In this document: positions 23,990 to 36,277 of the stretch, piece by piece | Numbering within the stretch: the first letter of the stretch is position 1 | Layout of the letters: each line of letters starts with the position of its first letter | Position numbers and translations under genes: made by a program | NCBI GenBank assembly: GCA_032717465.1 | Contig: CM064732.1 | Span: 30,660,138-30,724,137 of the forward strand | From: Coenobita brevimanus | Lineage: Eukaryota; Arthropoda; Malacostraca; Decapoda; Coenobitidae | DNA length: 64,000 bases | Reading direction: 5' to 3' | The notes under the pieces: model-generated | What the model was told of the DNA's origin: nothing | The model's input: the letters and a program-made list of their open reading frames with translations, nothing else | Databases searched by the model: none

Positions 23990-24745
23990 ACTTAGGTGTG
24001 GGAGCCTAAAACTACTTAAATGTACTGCATAGCTTAATTCGTTACTACAGTGTCTATCAACTGAATATAACTGTCTGGTGTTTGCCTGAATAAAACGCTG
24101 TAGTATACGAACAGTAGCGAAAGGGTTCAGGACAGCGATTGTGTTTTCAGATGTAGGATCTGGAACGGCCCTGGCGTCTGTCATTCAATATTTTTTTCTT
24201 TTTTCGGACGTCAGGTGCTTCTCTTCCGTGCATTTAATGCGACGCTCCATATTACGGCCCTAATGGCCCCGCATCTATCTAGTGCTTATGTGTGTGTTTT
24301 ATATCCCCCCCTCCCTCCTCTCTCAGAGCCTGCGAGGGTCGCTAATGTAGGGAAGAGTTTTAAAGTACGGTATAATTTAAAAGATAACTTTCTCACTTTT
24401 TATCTGCATTTAAAGCTTGCGTGCACTTAGAGAATGAAAAAAATATATATATTTCTTACTTCCTTTTACAATTACTTTTCTTATTTTTTGCCTGTAGAGG
24501 ATGTGTGGAGGAGGGAGTATAGGAAAAACTTGGTTAATTACTAATTTTGTCCACCTTTGGTTTGTTTTTTTTGCCCATGCAGGATGCAAGATTTAGGCAA
24601 GCACAGGAGGATATACTGTACAGTATATTTATCAATTTTCCCTCCTTCGCCATTGGGAGTACAAACATAGGGAATGTATTTTTTCTTTTTTGTTTTGTTT
24701 GTTTCTTGCTAATAAAGCTTCATATTCGAGAAAGTAAGGAAAGCT
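23990..24745. other. no gene recognised
   Basis: Contains one copy of the short dispersed motif near 24050-24135. No convincing ORF. Confidence 0.4.
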
Positions 24746-26746
24746 TTAACCCCTACACTGCGGGGTTGTTTTTTGCGCTCCTTACGCGTCCTGCGAGGAT
24801 ATTCGCGCTCCGACTGACTTTTTAAAAATATTTGCCAAAAATCAGTTATTAGCCCTAGAATATTAAAATTATATATGCCTATGGCATATACCTTCAGCTA
24901 AAGACTGACGAAGAGAATGTATGTGAGTGAGGTGGAGGGGGGAAGAGGGAGGGGGTGGCCGAGGATGAGATGGAGGGATGGGGTGGAGAGGTATATGAGA
25001 GAGGGGTGTGTGAGTTGGGAGCAGGGCAGTGAAATGGCGGGGGACAGGGCGACTTGGAGGCGATTTGTTTGTGGCCACCCCAAACGGGATTGAGGCGTCT
25101 GGCAATAGAGAGATAGATAGATAGATCCCCTGGGATGTTTGTTGAGCCTTCATCGTCTGCTATAGGACTTGTGGAGACTTCTGAAGTTGGGTAACGAAGT
25201 CTCCACTTTACACTTCCCGATACCCCGTAATACTGTATGATTACCACTGCCTGATATTATAACTACAAACGCTATTCTATGAATTTCAAGTAGTTTGGAA
25301 TCCATATTCCCCCTAAAAAAAACACTGTGAAAGCAATGTAAATTACGAGAGCATACAAGCTTTCCTCCTGTTCTGGTTCCCCGATGGTATTCTGAGGCGG
25401 AGCTGTCATTTATTATTTATAAACATACTCACATTTTATATTCCTAGTACTTTATTACACTTATTTATATATATATATACAATATTTATCTATAAGTTTC
25501 TTTCAGTACTAGTAGTTTATTTTCACTCCAGGCATTCACTTTCTCGTCCTGTATACCAGTGTGAAGAACGAATCTGTCACTTTCACTTTCATAACTCCCA
25601 GTATTCATACATGCTAGAATGAAACTTTACCTTTCATTACTCTTAGTATATATACTCGTATTCTTATATTACTACTTATTTACATTTCTATTTACATTAT
25701 TTTATTTACACTATGTTATGCACTGTCACTTGCAGTAACTTATAAAACTATTTTCCACCGTTCACTTACATTTACATTCATTGCTTTCACTTGCTGCTTA
25801 CACATTATTCACACATTATTTACATTTCCACTTGCACTGTTTTAGAGTCACCAGAAAGATCGTAGTCACTGTCCATCATTATAATTGATAAATTAGCCAG
25901 TTCATGTTCCACAGCAGTCACTTAGCCCTTTACCCCTTTCCACACGAGGTTTAGTAGGGGTAGAGGTCACATGGCCATTTGCATGGGGCTAAAAAGCGGC
26001 GGAATTGGACAGGCGCGAATCCGACGTGGTTTCACTTTGAAAGACGACAGTAAACTGAATGCTGTTGCCTAGGGGCAGTGAATGGCTGGCAATGTCAGCA
26101 TGGTGACAGCTGCTAATATATACGCTATGAAATGATTGGCAGGATATCTAGACAATACATAATAAATTTGGTAGTTCCAGGTGAATGTAAATATCACTTA
26201 GGTTTCTCCATTCCTTTCTTATATACATTTTTATTATGAGAACAGGTCATATGGCATATTTCAAGGGGAAATAAACAGGGAAAATTAGCGAACGAGTGCA
26301 CATGAGGTGTTGCCAGGTGATAATTAGCCCATTCCAGATGCATGGCAGTATCAATTACCTTTTCTCTTTCTTTTATATATTATTTTGTATAAGAATAGGG
26401 CAAGGGCACATTTCAATGGATAAAATGAGTGGAAAAATCCGTCCAGCATTTGTGTAGCACAGCACAGCTGGTCAGGTGGAAGGAGAGGGTAATGGAGGGG
26501 AGGTAAGGAGGGGGGGAGTCAAGGACAGGAGAAAAATGGCTAAATTGTCAACAGTGGATGGGAGTACAGGTGACATTAGCAGAACTGAATATAGCTGGAC
26601 ACTGGTAGTACTGATAGATGATACAAGCCACCACTTGAAAGCCCAGGCGAATTCAAAATAACACAGAATCACAAAAGTGACGCCCTGCGGTATGATCCCT
26701 TGCTCCCGAGCGTCATGAAAGTGACACCCCGCGGTTAAGGGGTTAA
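24746..26746. mobile_element. TTAA-flanked, piggyBac-type non-autonomous element
   Basis: TTAA at 24746-24749 and 26743-26746 border inverted ends CCCCTACACTGCGGGGT and, reversed from the right, CCCCTTAACCGCGGGGT (14 of 17 positions agree). TTAA duplication plus a CCC start is the signature of piggyBac-type elements. The 2.0-kb body has no transposase. It is AT-rich with degenerate CACTTGCAGT / CATTTACA-type repeats at about 25420-25860 and holds LINE fragment C1. Confidence 0.7.
24898..25128 (+). mobile_element. LINE fragment C1 (3' end only)
   Basis: About 230 bp matching the last part of C2, C3 and C4: GACGAAGAGAATGTATGTG, the G-rich GGTGGAGGG stretch, GGCCACCCC and the terminal GGCGTCTGGCAATAGA followed by (GATA)n. 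The tail runs to 25128. Inserted inside the TTAA-flanked element. Confidence 0.85.
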
Positions 26747-27372
26747 TGTAATATCTGTTTTTTTTCCACTCCACAGAGTGGGCACAATGCGGTCTTTCTC
26801 CAAATGCTGGAGTAGGAGGAGAAGGAAAGTGGGCTGAATAAATAGCGCTGCATTGCAATGGGGAGTTTTAGGGCTAATCATAGCGTTTGTACGGAATATT
26901 TGTTAGAGTAACCTTTGATATTATTACCGTGCTCTGTGAACCCATAGAGGCTTTATGGAGTCGCCTGCTGAGGAATGGGGCTGCACAGGTTATGTGCTTA
27001 ACTACTCATATGTTTTCTTGACTTATCCTATACAGTTTGTGCTAAAAAAATATTTGTACTGGAAACATTTTGATTAGCTTTTCCACTTTTTTCTTGTCTG
27101 TAAAGCTATGAGAGCTCAGAATGAAGGAGCTAAATTATTCTTTATTTATGAACTGTTTAGAAATGACTTTTTTTTCTTTCACTTCTTATATGCCCATGGA
27201 CATTGTATGAATGTGGAATATGAGGTACGGTATTTACTTTTTTTTTTTTTTTTATAATCTTCATAGTTGACTTTTCAGCTTGTGATATTCGGCACTGGAG
27301 GGGAATAATGTTTCAAATCATTTATATTTTCATTTTGCATTTTTACAACCATTTGTTATCTGGTTGTAAAGA

Positions 27373-27375
<3 letters not shown>
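26747..27375. other. no gene recognised
   Basis: AT-rich DNA with T-runs (for example 27238-27254). No ORF or repeat assigned. Confidence 0.4.

Positions 27376-27443
<68 letters not shown>
27376..27443. repeat. (AT)n microsatellite
   Basis: Uninterrupted (AT)n of about 68 bp. Confidence 0.95.
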
Positions 27444-27446
<3 letters not shown>

Positions 27447-27596
27447 AAACGCCGCCCCCCTCCTTTTTCTATGAATTCCTTGACTGAGCCAATCTATGCG
27501 ACATTTTGCCTGCAGACTTTTTTTTTTTTTTTAATCTCATTTCTCCACCTCCTGTCTGGCCTTTTTCTGCTACGCTTACAACCTTTTGGAGTCCAG

Positions 27597-27815
27597 TCAG
27601 TCAGTTAGCCCCTTGCTCCATCGGTTATCCCTTATTCGTGGTACATGACCTGCCCACCTCCATTTCTGTTCTTTTATAACTTCTGTATTGTCATTGACTT
27701 CAGTCTGCTGTCTCACCCAAGTTGATCTTTTCCCTCCTCTTAAAGATATTCTCAACACTGATTTTGCCCTTGCTCTCTGAAAATGGATTAGCTGATTTTC
27801 CATCGATTTCGTCAT
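27597..27815 (-). pseudogene. F RTE-type C-terminal block
   Basis: Reads MENQLIHFQRARAKSVLRIS, then RSTWVRQQTEV and KWRWAGHVPRIRDNRWSKGL, the conserved end of RTE ORF2. A stop follows at the 3' side. Confidence 0.85.
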
Positions 27816-28084
27816 TTTTCAGGTCCCACAACTGCACGTCATAGCTGGGATTATACAGTACATTCTTTATATACTGTTCGTTTCATACATATTGCCAGGT
27901 TACTTTTCTTGATGTGTCTATGTTTACCGAAAGCTTTCCGTTCAACTGTAATGCGTGTTTTTAGTTCACTGTCATGATCTTTCGAAAGTTTTACTTTTTG
28001 CATCAAGTAATTCTGATGACGCTCTTTGGTGTATTGGGATTAAACATTGCTTTGGCTTTACTCCGGCTCATCTTTAGCCCTACT

Positions 28085-28591
28085 TTAAGACTCCGTATTT
28101 AGGTCATTTAACATTTCTTGGAATATCTCTGCTGTTTCTGAGATTACGACAGTGTCATCACCAAATCTTAAATGGTTTAGGTTTTCTCCATCCATGTTTG
28201 CTCGTTTTTTCTCCTGGTCTAGCTTTCTGAACATACTTTCTAGGCATGCAGTAAATAATTTAGGTGAAGTTGCATCTCCCTGACGCACGCCCTTCTTAAA
28301 CTTGGTATTTTCAGAGTCTTTATATAATTAAATTGCAGCAGTTCCGTCTTTATATATTATGTTTTCGAGCAGTTTTACAATGTTCTCATTTGCTTCTTGT
28401 TCACGCAATGAATTTATAATTACTCTGTGCTCCACTGAGTCGAAAGCCTTTTCGAAATCAACAAAACCTAAGCACAGTGGTTTATCATATTCTGTAGCTT
28501 TTTCTGTTAGCTGATTCATTGTGTGTAGGCGATCAGTAGTCAAATACCCTTTTCGGAATCTTGCCTGCTCATGAGGTTCGTTTTCCTTCAT
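28085..28591 (-). pseudogene. F RT palm
   Basis: Two frames. The first (28328-28591) has QARFRKGYLTTDRLHTMNQL and LCLGFVDFEKAFDSVEH, which is motif A. The second (28085-28288) has MRQGDATSPKLFTACLESMF and LRFGDDTVVISETAEIFQEM, motif C with Gly for the usual Ala (FGDD). This combination is characteristic of the RTE/BovB clade. Both catalytic Asp sets are visible, but a frameshift lies between them. Confidence 0.85.
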
Positions 28592-28997
28592 ATTTGTTGT
28601 TCTTCTGTTGGTAAGGACTTTAATGAAGAGCTTTTAAATAACTGGTAATAAGTTTATGGGTCGATAGTTACTTGAGTTGCCTTTTTTTTTTAAAGCAAAA
28701 TGACTATTGAATTACACCATGTTTTGGGATTTTTCTTTGTTTATATACACTGAGTAAATAGGTGAACGAACCTATTTTTTTTACTTATACTCCTGCATCC
28801 GACAGTAAATTTGCTACTGTTCTATCTTTTCCTGGGGCCTTCCTTCTTTCTATACTTTTAACAAAAATCTTTACGGAGTACTTCGTATGGGGTTACCTCT
28901 GGTATTTCACTTGTGTCAACTGAAAAGTTGGCTATTGGTACTATTGTGTTTGATGCATACAGTTGTTTGCAAAATTCTTGAACTCTCTTCATCATCA

Positions 28998-29020
28998 TCT
29001 CTCTCTCTCTCTCTCTCTCT

Positions 29021-29079
<59 letters not shown>
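28998..29079. repeat. (CT)n(AG)n palindromic microsatellite
   Basis: (CT)n at about 28998-29020 is followed directly by (AG)n to 29079, so a hairpin can form with a near-zero loop. Confidence 0.95.
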
Positions 29080-29083
<4 letters not shown>

Positions 29084-29109
29084 TGGTGATATTTTCATAT
29101 TTTTTCCTA

Positions 29110-29297
29110 TTAACCCATTAGATCCCAGATTTCGTGTAAGAGGGATTTTGCTAGAAGGGTGCTAGGCGTACCGCCCTCTGCCTGTTGGCTCATAGTCGCG
29201 AAGCTTATAGGTCCCTACCCCTGGGTTCCCTCATTACTAAATTTTAAAAATGCCCACTTCCGTCATGTATTGAGGACACTGGGGGCTAATGGGTTAA
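29110..29297. mobile_element. 188-bp TTAA-flanked MITE
   Basis: TTAA at 29110-29113 and 29294-29297. Ends are CCCATTAGATCCCAG and, reversed from the right, CCCATTAGCCCCCAG (13 of 15 agree). No ORF. It is the shortest of three TTAA-CCC elements in the window. Confidence 0.75.
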
Positions 29298-29554
29298 GTT
29301 TGTCATATTCGAAAGTATATAGAGGAAAGATTTTTTTTTCCTCATTTTTCATCTGTCCAAATAAGGATCTGAGATACAGGAATTTATGGAAGGATTTATT
29401 TTCATTTTACTTTTTTATGATAACTTTTTTCATCTTGTCCTCAGTGTGGAGGATACTGTGAGGTACTGAACTGCAGGGAAAGATTTTTGTTTTTGAGATG
29501 TACGTTTCTTGTGCTTTTTCCCCCGCAAACAGGTTGCGTCGTTTGTTTCTTACA

Positions 29555-29583
29555 TACGCGCGCGCGCGCGCGCCTGTGCGTGC

Positions 29584-29644
<61 letters not shown>
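29555..29644. repeat. (CG)n(GT)n alternating tract
   Basis: About 18 bp of alternating C and G at 29555-29573, then TGCG steps and (GT)n to 29644. The whole 90 bp alternates purine and pyrimidine, the composition favouring Z-DNA. Confidence 0.9.
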
Positions 29645-29645
<1 letters not shown>

Positions 29646-29734
29646 TTTATTGGCTTATTTGATGTACGGTATTAGTTTTTACTTTCTTTTTCAGATTACT
29701 CGTATATTTTCATGTTTATCTTAGCACACACACA

Positions 29735-29975
29735 GTGTCTTTGTGTTTCAGTTCCCTTTTAAACCAGGGTTCTATGACTCACTCTCCACTGAATGTAATT
29801 GTTTGGCATCAACTGGAGAAGATCACTAAAGCTGTCCCCACCATGAAAGGGTTAATGGTTACAGGTATTAACCATCTCTGGCTTGTATCCTCACTCTCAG
29901 CTGAACAAAATCGTCTGGCGTTACCTTGACTAGAACACAAAGATTTTTTTGTTTTCTGATCATGGAAGGGTAAAT
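29735..29975. repeat. two copies of a short dispersed motif
   Basis: A CTCWSTGAA, AATYGTYTGGCRTYA, and CATGGAAGGGTWAATRG order occurs at about 29785-29855 and 29900-29970. Related copies are near 940, 24060 and 30370. No coding potential. Confidence 0.5.
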
Positions 29976-29999
29976 AGTTTTTTGATGATTGATCTTTGG

Positions 30000-30284
30000 C
30001 TTAATTTATTTACTTTTTTTTTTTTTTATGCCCATGCTGTGCTTCTTGGGGTTGTCCGCTTGCAAATCATGTTTTTTTTTTTTTCTTTCTTTTGACTCAG
30101 ACATTCAATATGTTAGTTTTGTCTTGCCGAGCTTCTCCTGTTGCCCTTTTACGTTGAGTCTGTATTGGGTATTGTTGTTCCTTTTGAAAAATTTGTATGT
30201 TTCTTACTCTGTTCGTGCAGTCAGACCTACTCCCCCCCCCCTTTTTCATTAAAGTATAAACGTGTTTGTGTTTGTTTGTTTGTT

Positions 30285-30352
<68 letters not shown>

Positions 30353-31179
30353 TAGTTACCTCTTAGATACGGGAGGTTTCCCGGAAATAAATGGAATGGT
30401 CTGGTGTCAACAGCACTAAAGCAGAACAATCCTTCCAAGATGTTTAAGGATAAAAACAAATAATAATATTAACTTTAGTATGGAAGATCTAAAGTATGGT
30501 AAAATCGTCTTGTGGAAGCCAAAATGAAGAAGAACATTGGTCAAAGTTGTGATGAGAGTGTTGGAGGTTGTGTTTAGCCTCTCGGTGCCAGAATTATTTC
30601 GTTAGATAAACCAAATCGTCTGTGACAGAAGACTAAATAAAGCAGAACAATCGCTGTCGCAGAGCAGGAATGATTTATTTTAATTTAATTTTATTTTATT
30701 TTATTTTCCTTTAGAAAGATGCACGGATTTTTTATATAAATAATCCCAGTGTGTTACAAACATTTAGGCTTCTTTGTTTTGTTTGTTTATTTGTTTTCTG
30801 AGAGCTTTTATGGAAATTTCACAAGTGGTTCTTTAGCCATTATCATCATCATTTTAACCAACAACAACAACAACAACATCTTGAACTTTTTTTTTTTCCA
30901 CTAAAAAATGAGGAAGATGTTTTTGTGTGAAAACAACTCATATTTTCCTAATGTCTTTCTCCACTAATAAATGGGGGTAATCCGTTTTGCATGGGAAATA
31001 ATTCGTTTTCCCTTTTCTCAGATTCGTCCAAGTTTTTCGGATTTACGTGCTTAAACCCAGGCCCAGTCGCCGCCATTTGTGCGTCCATTTTATTTTCATC
31101 AGTCCTGACGTCCATTTGTGCGTCCACGCAAGGCCTTCGTGCATCCTGTTGTCTCAATTTGTCCTTTTTTCCTGCTTGC
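30000..31179. other. no gene; (GT)n at 30288-30350
   Basis: T-rich DNA with a (GT)n run at 30288-30350. TAAAGCAGAACAATC occurs twice (about 30417 and 30642). A partial repeat of CCATTTGTGCGTCCA is at 31073-31125. No gene seen. Confidence 0.5.
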
Positions 31180-31187
31180 ATCCTTTC

Positions 31188-32448
31188 CAGAGGACTGGAA
31201 ATCAGGTTTAATTGTTCCTTTATACAAAGGAGAAAGGGAGAGAGAAGTATGTGGTTACTATAGGGGTATTTGCCTTCTTAGTGTGACTGGAAAATTATGT
31301 GGTAGAATACTCATTGACAGGGTTAGGCATATAACAGAGCAGCTAGTTGGATATGAACAAGGGGAATTTAGGAAGGGAAAAGGGTGAGTAGATCAGATAT
31401 TTGTTCTAAGATGTTTAGTGGAGAAGTATCTAGAGAAGGGAGAGAAAGTGTATGCTGCCTTCATGGAGTTGGAGAAAGCTTATGATAGAATAGATAGGCA
31501 AGGTATGTGGAAAGTATTAAGAATATATAGAGTGGAGGGGAAATTGTTGAGTGCTATGAAGAGTATGTACGAAGAAGCTAGGGCTACAGTACGAGTGGAT
31601 GGTGAGCTGAATTCTTTGATCTAAAAGTGGGACTGAAACAGGGATGTGTGCTGTCTCCATGGCTGTTTAATATATACATGGATGGGGTTGCAAAGGAGGT
31701 GCAAGGTAGGGCAGTGGACATGGGGGTGGCTCTAATGAATGAGGGTGAGATGTGGAAGAGTCTGGTGCTGCTGTTTGCTGATGATACAGTATTGCTGAAT
31801 GAAGATGAATGGGAGTTGCAAGGTTTGGTGAATGATTTTGGGACAGTGTGAAGGAAGAGGAATCCGAAAGTTAATGTAAACAAGAGTAAACTTATGGTGT
31901 TTGAAAGGAATGAAGTCACACAATGCACGGTGAGGTTGGATGGTGAGGATATGGAGAACGTGAGTGCATTCAAGTACTTGGGTAGTGTGATAAGTATGGA
32001 TGGAACTTTTGGGGACGAAGTGCTTGAAAGGGTACAGCAGGGAAGGAAGGCTGTTGGTTCACTGAAAGCAGTGATGAGAAATAGGGAGGTGAGTATGGAA
32101 GTTAAAATGTCACTGCATGATAGTATTGTGATCCCTACCCTGACGTATGGAAGCGAGGCCTGGACCTTGCTAGAGGGGAACAAGTCAAGAGTGAGAGCAG
32201 TGGAAATAAGTTACTTGAGAGGAGCATGTGGAGTGACATGGAAGGACAGGTTGACATACGAAGAAGTAAAGGAACATTGTGGGGTGGCTGTGGATGTGGT
32301 TGAGAAAATTAGGAGAAATACACTGAAGTGGTTTGGACATATGGAGAGAATGGAGAATGAAATACTGACCAAGAGGGTGTATGTGGGTGAAGTGGAGGGA
32401 GGGAAAGGGAGGGAGAAGACCGAGGATGAGGTGGAGGAATGGAGTTGA
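31188..32448 (+). pseudogene. C2 reverse transcriptase, broken by stops
   Basis: Readable in pieces: EDWKSGLIVPLYK and GEREVCGYYRGICLLSVTGK, EQLVGYEQGEFRKGKG, motif A region YAAFMELEKAYD (Glu in place of the catalytic Asp), VGLKQGCVLSPWLFNIYMDG, motif C LLFADDTVLLNEDE, FKYLGSVISMDG and LKWFGHMERMENEILTKRVY. A stop interrupts before VGLKQG and another after FGTV. The Asp-to-Glu change in motif A and the stops make the copy inactive. Confidence 0.85.
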
Positions 32449-32581
32449 GAAGTATACGAGGGAGGGGGGAGTGAGTTGGGGGGAGGGCAGTCAAATGGTG
32501 GGTGACAGAGCGACTTGGAGGCATTTTGTCCGTGGCCACCCTTCGCGGGATTAAGGCGTCGGGCTATAGATAGATAGATAG
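31188..32581 (+). mobile_element. LINE copy C2 with 8-bp duplication
   Basis: A plus-strand 5'-truncated copy, starting at the RT block EDWKSGLIVPLYKG. Tail is (GATA)n after GGCGTCGGGCTATA. ATCCTTTC at 31180-31187 and again at 32582-32589 is an 8-bp target duplication, which fixes both ends. Confidence 0.9.
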
Positions 32582-32589
32582 ATCCTTTC

Positions 32590-33360
32590 TTTCCTCCTTG
32601 CCTTCTGCGCGTCTGTTTATCTTTTCGCCTCATTTCCCTTGCCTCCATCTAGCTACAGTCATGCAGAAATTTGTTCTCTGTCAAAGCTGATGGTGAAGGA
32701 GTTTGACTCCTGATGATAAAATGTGAGTTAATATAAGAGCCTGAGAGTGTTAATGCTGTTATAATTAACTCTCATATTCGACACAACTCCAGAATTCTAG
32801 CTTACTCCACATCATATGATGTAGCCTAATGTGAGTGTTGGAGCCTGAGGATGTTAATCCCTTCGATACAAGCAGCACTCTGGAAAAGGAGGGACGTGAT
32901 TCTTAACAAAACAGCCAATAATTATATGGAAAGAATCAAATTAAAATGCACTTTGCTTGCTTCAGTCATAAGAATACAGTAATATAGGCAAGTGCCAGTG
33001 CAGTAACATGCAGTGAGATATTTATTGCATATATTTTGGTAAATAACATTGTTGTTTTAGTATATATAATAATTGGTCTGTCAATAATAGGTTTCCCCCA
33101 GTCTGTGCCTGACAATGATGGCTTTTGTACAATGTTCCTCGTACTGTTGGGGACTGTTTTAAGTTTGGGAGATGCTTTTCGAATTGCAGAGGTTACATAT
33201 AGGCTTCATTAATCGCTTCAATGCCAGCAGGCTCTCCTAAGCTGAATAAGATTGCTTTAAGATGGTTAAAGTTTACTACAAACGACGTAATGGTACTGAA
33301 GACGTAACATTTAAACTAGGCACTGCCCAAGTTGTTATTATATTGTTCGGCCGCTCCAAT
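32590..33360. other. no gene recognised
   Basis: Contains two related segments with GAGCCTGAGRRTGTTAATSC (about 32740 and 32846) and a weak copy of the short dispersed motif near 33215-33270. Confidence 0.4.
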
Positions 33361-33363
33361 TGA

Positions 33364-33364
<1 letters not shown>

Positions 33365-33431
<67 letters not shown>

Positions 33432-33432
33432 T
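33365..33432. repeat. (CT)n(ATC)n microsatellite
   Basis: (CT)n at about 33365-33398 joined to (ATC)n to about 33431. Confidence 0.95.
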
Positions 33433-34372
33433 TAAGCCTTCAAAAGCTTAGGTTAAACGACTTACACTTCCTAGCAGGGTCCAAGGAAGTTGTATTCTTG
33501 GTGGGAGAGGAGTCCGTGCAGCACCTGTTCCTTAGCGATTTGTTTGATATGCTCACCTTAATATTTTTTTGTATGTTATTTCCATCGTTTGATGTAAACA
33601 CAGTTTGCTTCAATAATATACAAGAGGTTACTGAGACTGAACGTCTGAAAATATCGCCAAGAAAGTGTTGGGAATCTTCGGAGACACTTTGAATATTATG
33701 CTTGATGCCAATTGGGATAAAATTAGGTGTTGAGCATCGGTTCGAATCCCTAAGGGCTGTACTGTACAAACTTAACGCCATTAACAACGAACGTGAGAGT
33801 CTGGCGTTCCAGTTTTCGTACCATAAATATATTTGCAGTTCACACCAGACGTCGTCACCTAGTTATGGCGTAATATAGTACCAGAATGTGACAGGCGGAT
33901 AAACGCCACCAGAGACACCCCTTCCGTGTAGTAAACTTAAATATTAATAAGTAAATGAACTGTTTTTTCCATTTATAAGCACTGAATGATTCAGGAAGAA
34001 AATCTTCCTCGGCAGGCTAAAATATGTGAAATGCAGGGCTGTTCAGAATTTTTTTTACAAGACTAAGATGTTTCTGCAAACGAATACGAGCATGCAAAAC
34101 TTCCGGGGTGTTTGACTGACGACATGACGTCCAATATTTGGAGTCATGATAGAAAATCATGCTTTCAAGTTAATTTCAGAGTACCTGGGCAAAAATAGGT
34201 TTTGGGAATAGCAACAATCTTAAAGTTTGTGTGCTAGCCAGTTCAGTGCTGTAGTTATATTTTAGGGTTAGCCAGTGAGCTTCTGCCTTCGTTCCAACAA
34301 GGCTAGCTTGCCTCCTTTTGTAAAAATCTTGGCATCAAAAAGTGCTGAATTAAATTTGACTTTTATTTTTTT
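33433..34372. other. no gene recognised
   Basis: A lone tRNA-type B box (GGTTCGAATCC, 33739-33749) is present without an A box or cloverleaf. Nothing else is supported. Confidence 0.4.
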
Positions 34373-34404
34373 ACCAACCGCGATAGCAAAGCTGATATTG
34401 TTTT

Positions 34405-34453
<49 letters not shown>

Positions 34454-35010
34454 TGTTAGCGCGATAATTGCGCGGCCGCTCAAGATATCATCACAAAATT
34501 ATAAAGGTGTGTAGTAGGAGGCAAAAATCGATCGCGAGTTCGAAACTGGTGAAATTAGGTTAAGATCTGTGTGTCTGTTACCACGATAATTTCCCAAATG
34601 CTCAAAATATCATCACAAAATTTTACAGGTGTGTAGTAGGGATGAAAATTTCCTTTGATTATTTTCACTTTGCCTGTCTGTGTGTGTGTCTGTTAGCACG
34701 ATAACTTCGTAGCCACTCAAGATAACATATAAAAAATTTACAGATGTGTAGTAGGGATGAAAATCTCCTACTAGTTCAAAACTGGTGACACTAGGTCAAG
34801 GTCTTGATGTCTGTTACCACAATAACCTCGCAGGCGCTCAAGATATCATCACAAAATTTTACACGTATGTAGTCGGCATGAAAATCTCCTACGGATTCGA
34901 AATTTGTGAAAGTATGCCAAAGTCAAGGTCATATTCCGAGCCGCGTTTGATATGTATCGGCTTGTGGCTGGTGTGAGTCCCCCCATGGAGGGGCCTCTAT
35001 TTTTTTTTTC
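34373..35010 (+). mobile_element. element H, copy 1, with tandem ~121-bp units
   Basis: Starts ACCAACCGCGATAGCAAAGC, passes through (GT)n at 34406-34454, then four tandem units whose GTTASCRCGATAA block lies at 34456, 34577, 34692 and 34813 (periods 121, 115, 121). Ends with GGTCATATTCCGAGCCGCG, GGCTGGTGTGA and a C-rich/G-rich cap before a T-run. The start ACCAGCCGC and the end GCGGCTGGT (as in copy 2) are inverted relative to each other, a possible short terminal inverted repeat. No ORF. Confidence 0.7.
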
Positions 35011-35469
35011 TTTTTATGAAGTGCTTCATAAAGAACGTCACATGCTGTTTAAGTGTATAGTTGACTCATGTAGCAGCTGCAGTGGTTTATAACATAATGA
35101 AAGTCAGCCATAGTTTACTGGGTACAGGACTACTTTTCTGAGGTTAAATGAGTATATAACGTATAGGAAGAGTATTATACATTATATCACACGGCAGTAA
35201 TTACAGATACTACAGTTAGGTCAGTGTTGGTTAATGGTAGTTAGGTTTGTATTTTTCACCGGCTTTAGTGTGCCCATATGAATGGGTAAAAAAAAAAGTA
35301 CATTAATTTTTCATCAATACCAACACCTATATGCAATCACTTAAGTTTTTCACTGAAATATGTAGTTCATCTTGGCACCAAAGTAGATAATAAGCTTATT
35401 TAGGTAAGATAATGTTAGGCAGGTAAATTTCGCGTAGGTATGAGGGTGAATTTTCGGTTAGTATGCTGG
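35011..35469. other. no gene recognised
   Basis: AT-rich DNA with no ORF or repeat assigned. Confidence 0.4.
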
Positions 35470-36277
35470 TTAACCCGCCGTGTGCCAGCTATTTTTAGCC
35501 CTATGGGTCGCCTCCGTGCCGGCCATTTTTTGACCTTTTTTGGGGGCTAAAATGATAGAGTTTGATGTGAAAACAACGAATTTCACCATTAAAATACTCA
35601 CCGAAGCTCGGAAGTGGGTTTTTATTGAGTCCTGCATACTCGTGTACAAGTATTCCCACTCCCTCGACACGCTCACCACGTAGGTGACAGAAAGCCGTTT
35701 TCTATGTAAGGTAAACTCAGGTATTTATACTGGGAAGGTATAGCAATGTTCAGTACACTTTTCTAATTACTTATTATTTCAACATCTGTCACAATCAGCG
35801 TGTCTTTCTCACTGTGAATGCATTGTCTTACACTTACTTGATGATAGGTACAGTACAACCTGACTTCACTGTGTACAGTCCTGGCACTTACAGGAAAGTA
35901 TTAAACTTGACTTCATTATGTACAGTCCTTACACTTACAAGTAATTATTTACAACTTGATTTCACTATGTATAGTCCTTACACTTATGTGAAAATATTTA
36001 CAACATGCCTTCACTATGTACAGCACTGGATGAGGCACACAGGCATAGTGCGGCAGAGCGAGCGTGAGGGGGGGGAGCGAGTGGATGTATGGCCTTGACC
36101 GCCTGTTGCATGGTAGAGGAATGGTTACCATTTATGCCTGCCAGTTTTTAACCACGAATCTTGAAAAATGCTGTCACAGTGAATTTTTAAATTTTAAGTC
36201 GTTTTAAAACGGCACTGACACTGACTGTAGATTTTTGTTGCACCGTTTTAAAATGGCACTGGCACGCAGTGGGTTAA
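35470..36277. mobile_element. 808-bp TTAA-flanked, piggyBac-type non-autonomous element
   Basis: TTAA at 35470-35473 and 36274-36277. Ends are CCCGCCGTGTGCCAG and, reversed from the right, CCCACTGCGTGCCAG (12 of 15 agree). Internally, at about 35815-36030, imperfect units of about 50 bp with TACAGTCCTTACACTTACA are tandemly repeated four to five times. No transposase ORF. Confidence 0.75.

Larger units (their letters stand above)
27545..28990 (-). mobile_element. LINE copy F, RTE/BovB-like
   Basis: A minus-strand RTE-type LINE fragment. From its 5' side: PEVTPYEVLRKDF and KAPGKDRTVANLL (28780-28900), KKGNSSNYRPINLLPVI (28630-28690), the palm (28085-28591), and the C-terminal block at 27597-27815. 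Stops and frameshifts break the ORF into four pieces. The 5' truncation at about 28990 adjoins a (CT)n(AG)n array. The tail is not clear. Confidence 0.8.

Noticed and set aside
27000..30400. Recurrent TTTTTT-GCCCATG and TTTCTTRC words suggesting a further AT-rich repeat family
   Set aside because: Similarities are short and low complexity; boundaries could not be drawn.
33739..33749. Perfect tRNA B box GGTTCGAATCC
   Set aside because: No A box at proper distance and no cloverleaf; treated as chance or a lost SINE.
34456..34900. CRISPR-like regular spacing of repeats
   Set aside because: Whole ~121-bp units are similar, without unique spacers, and the context is eukaryotic.
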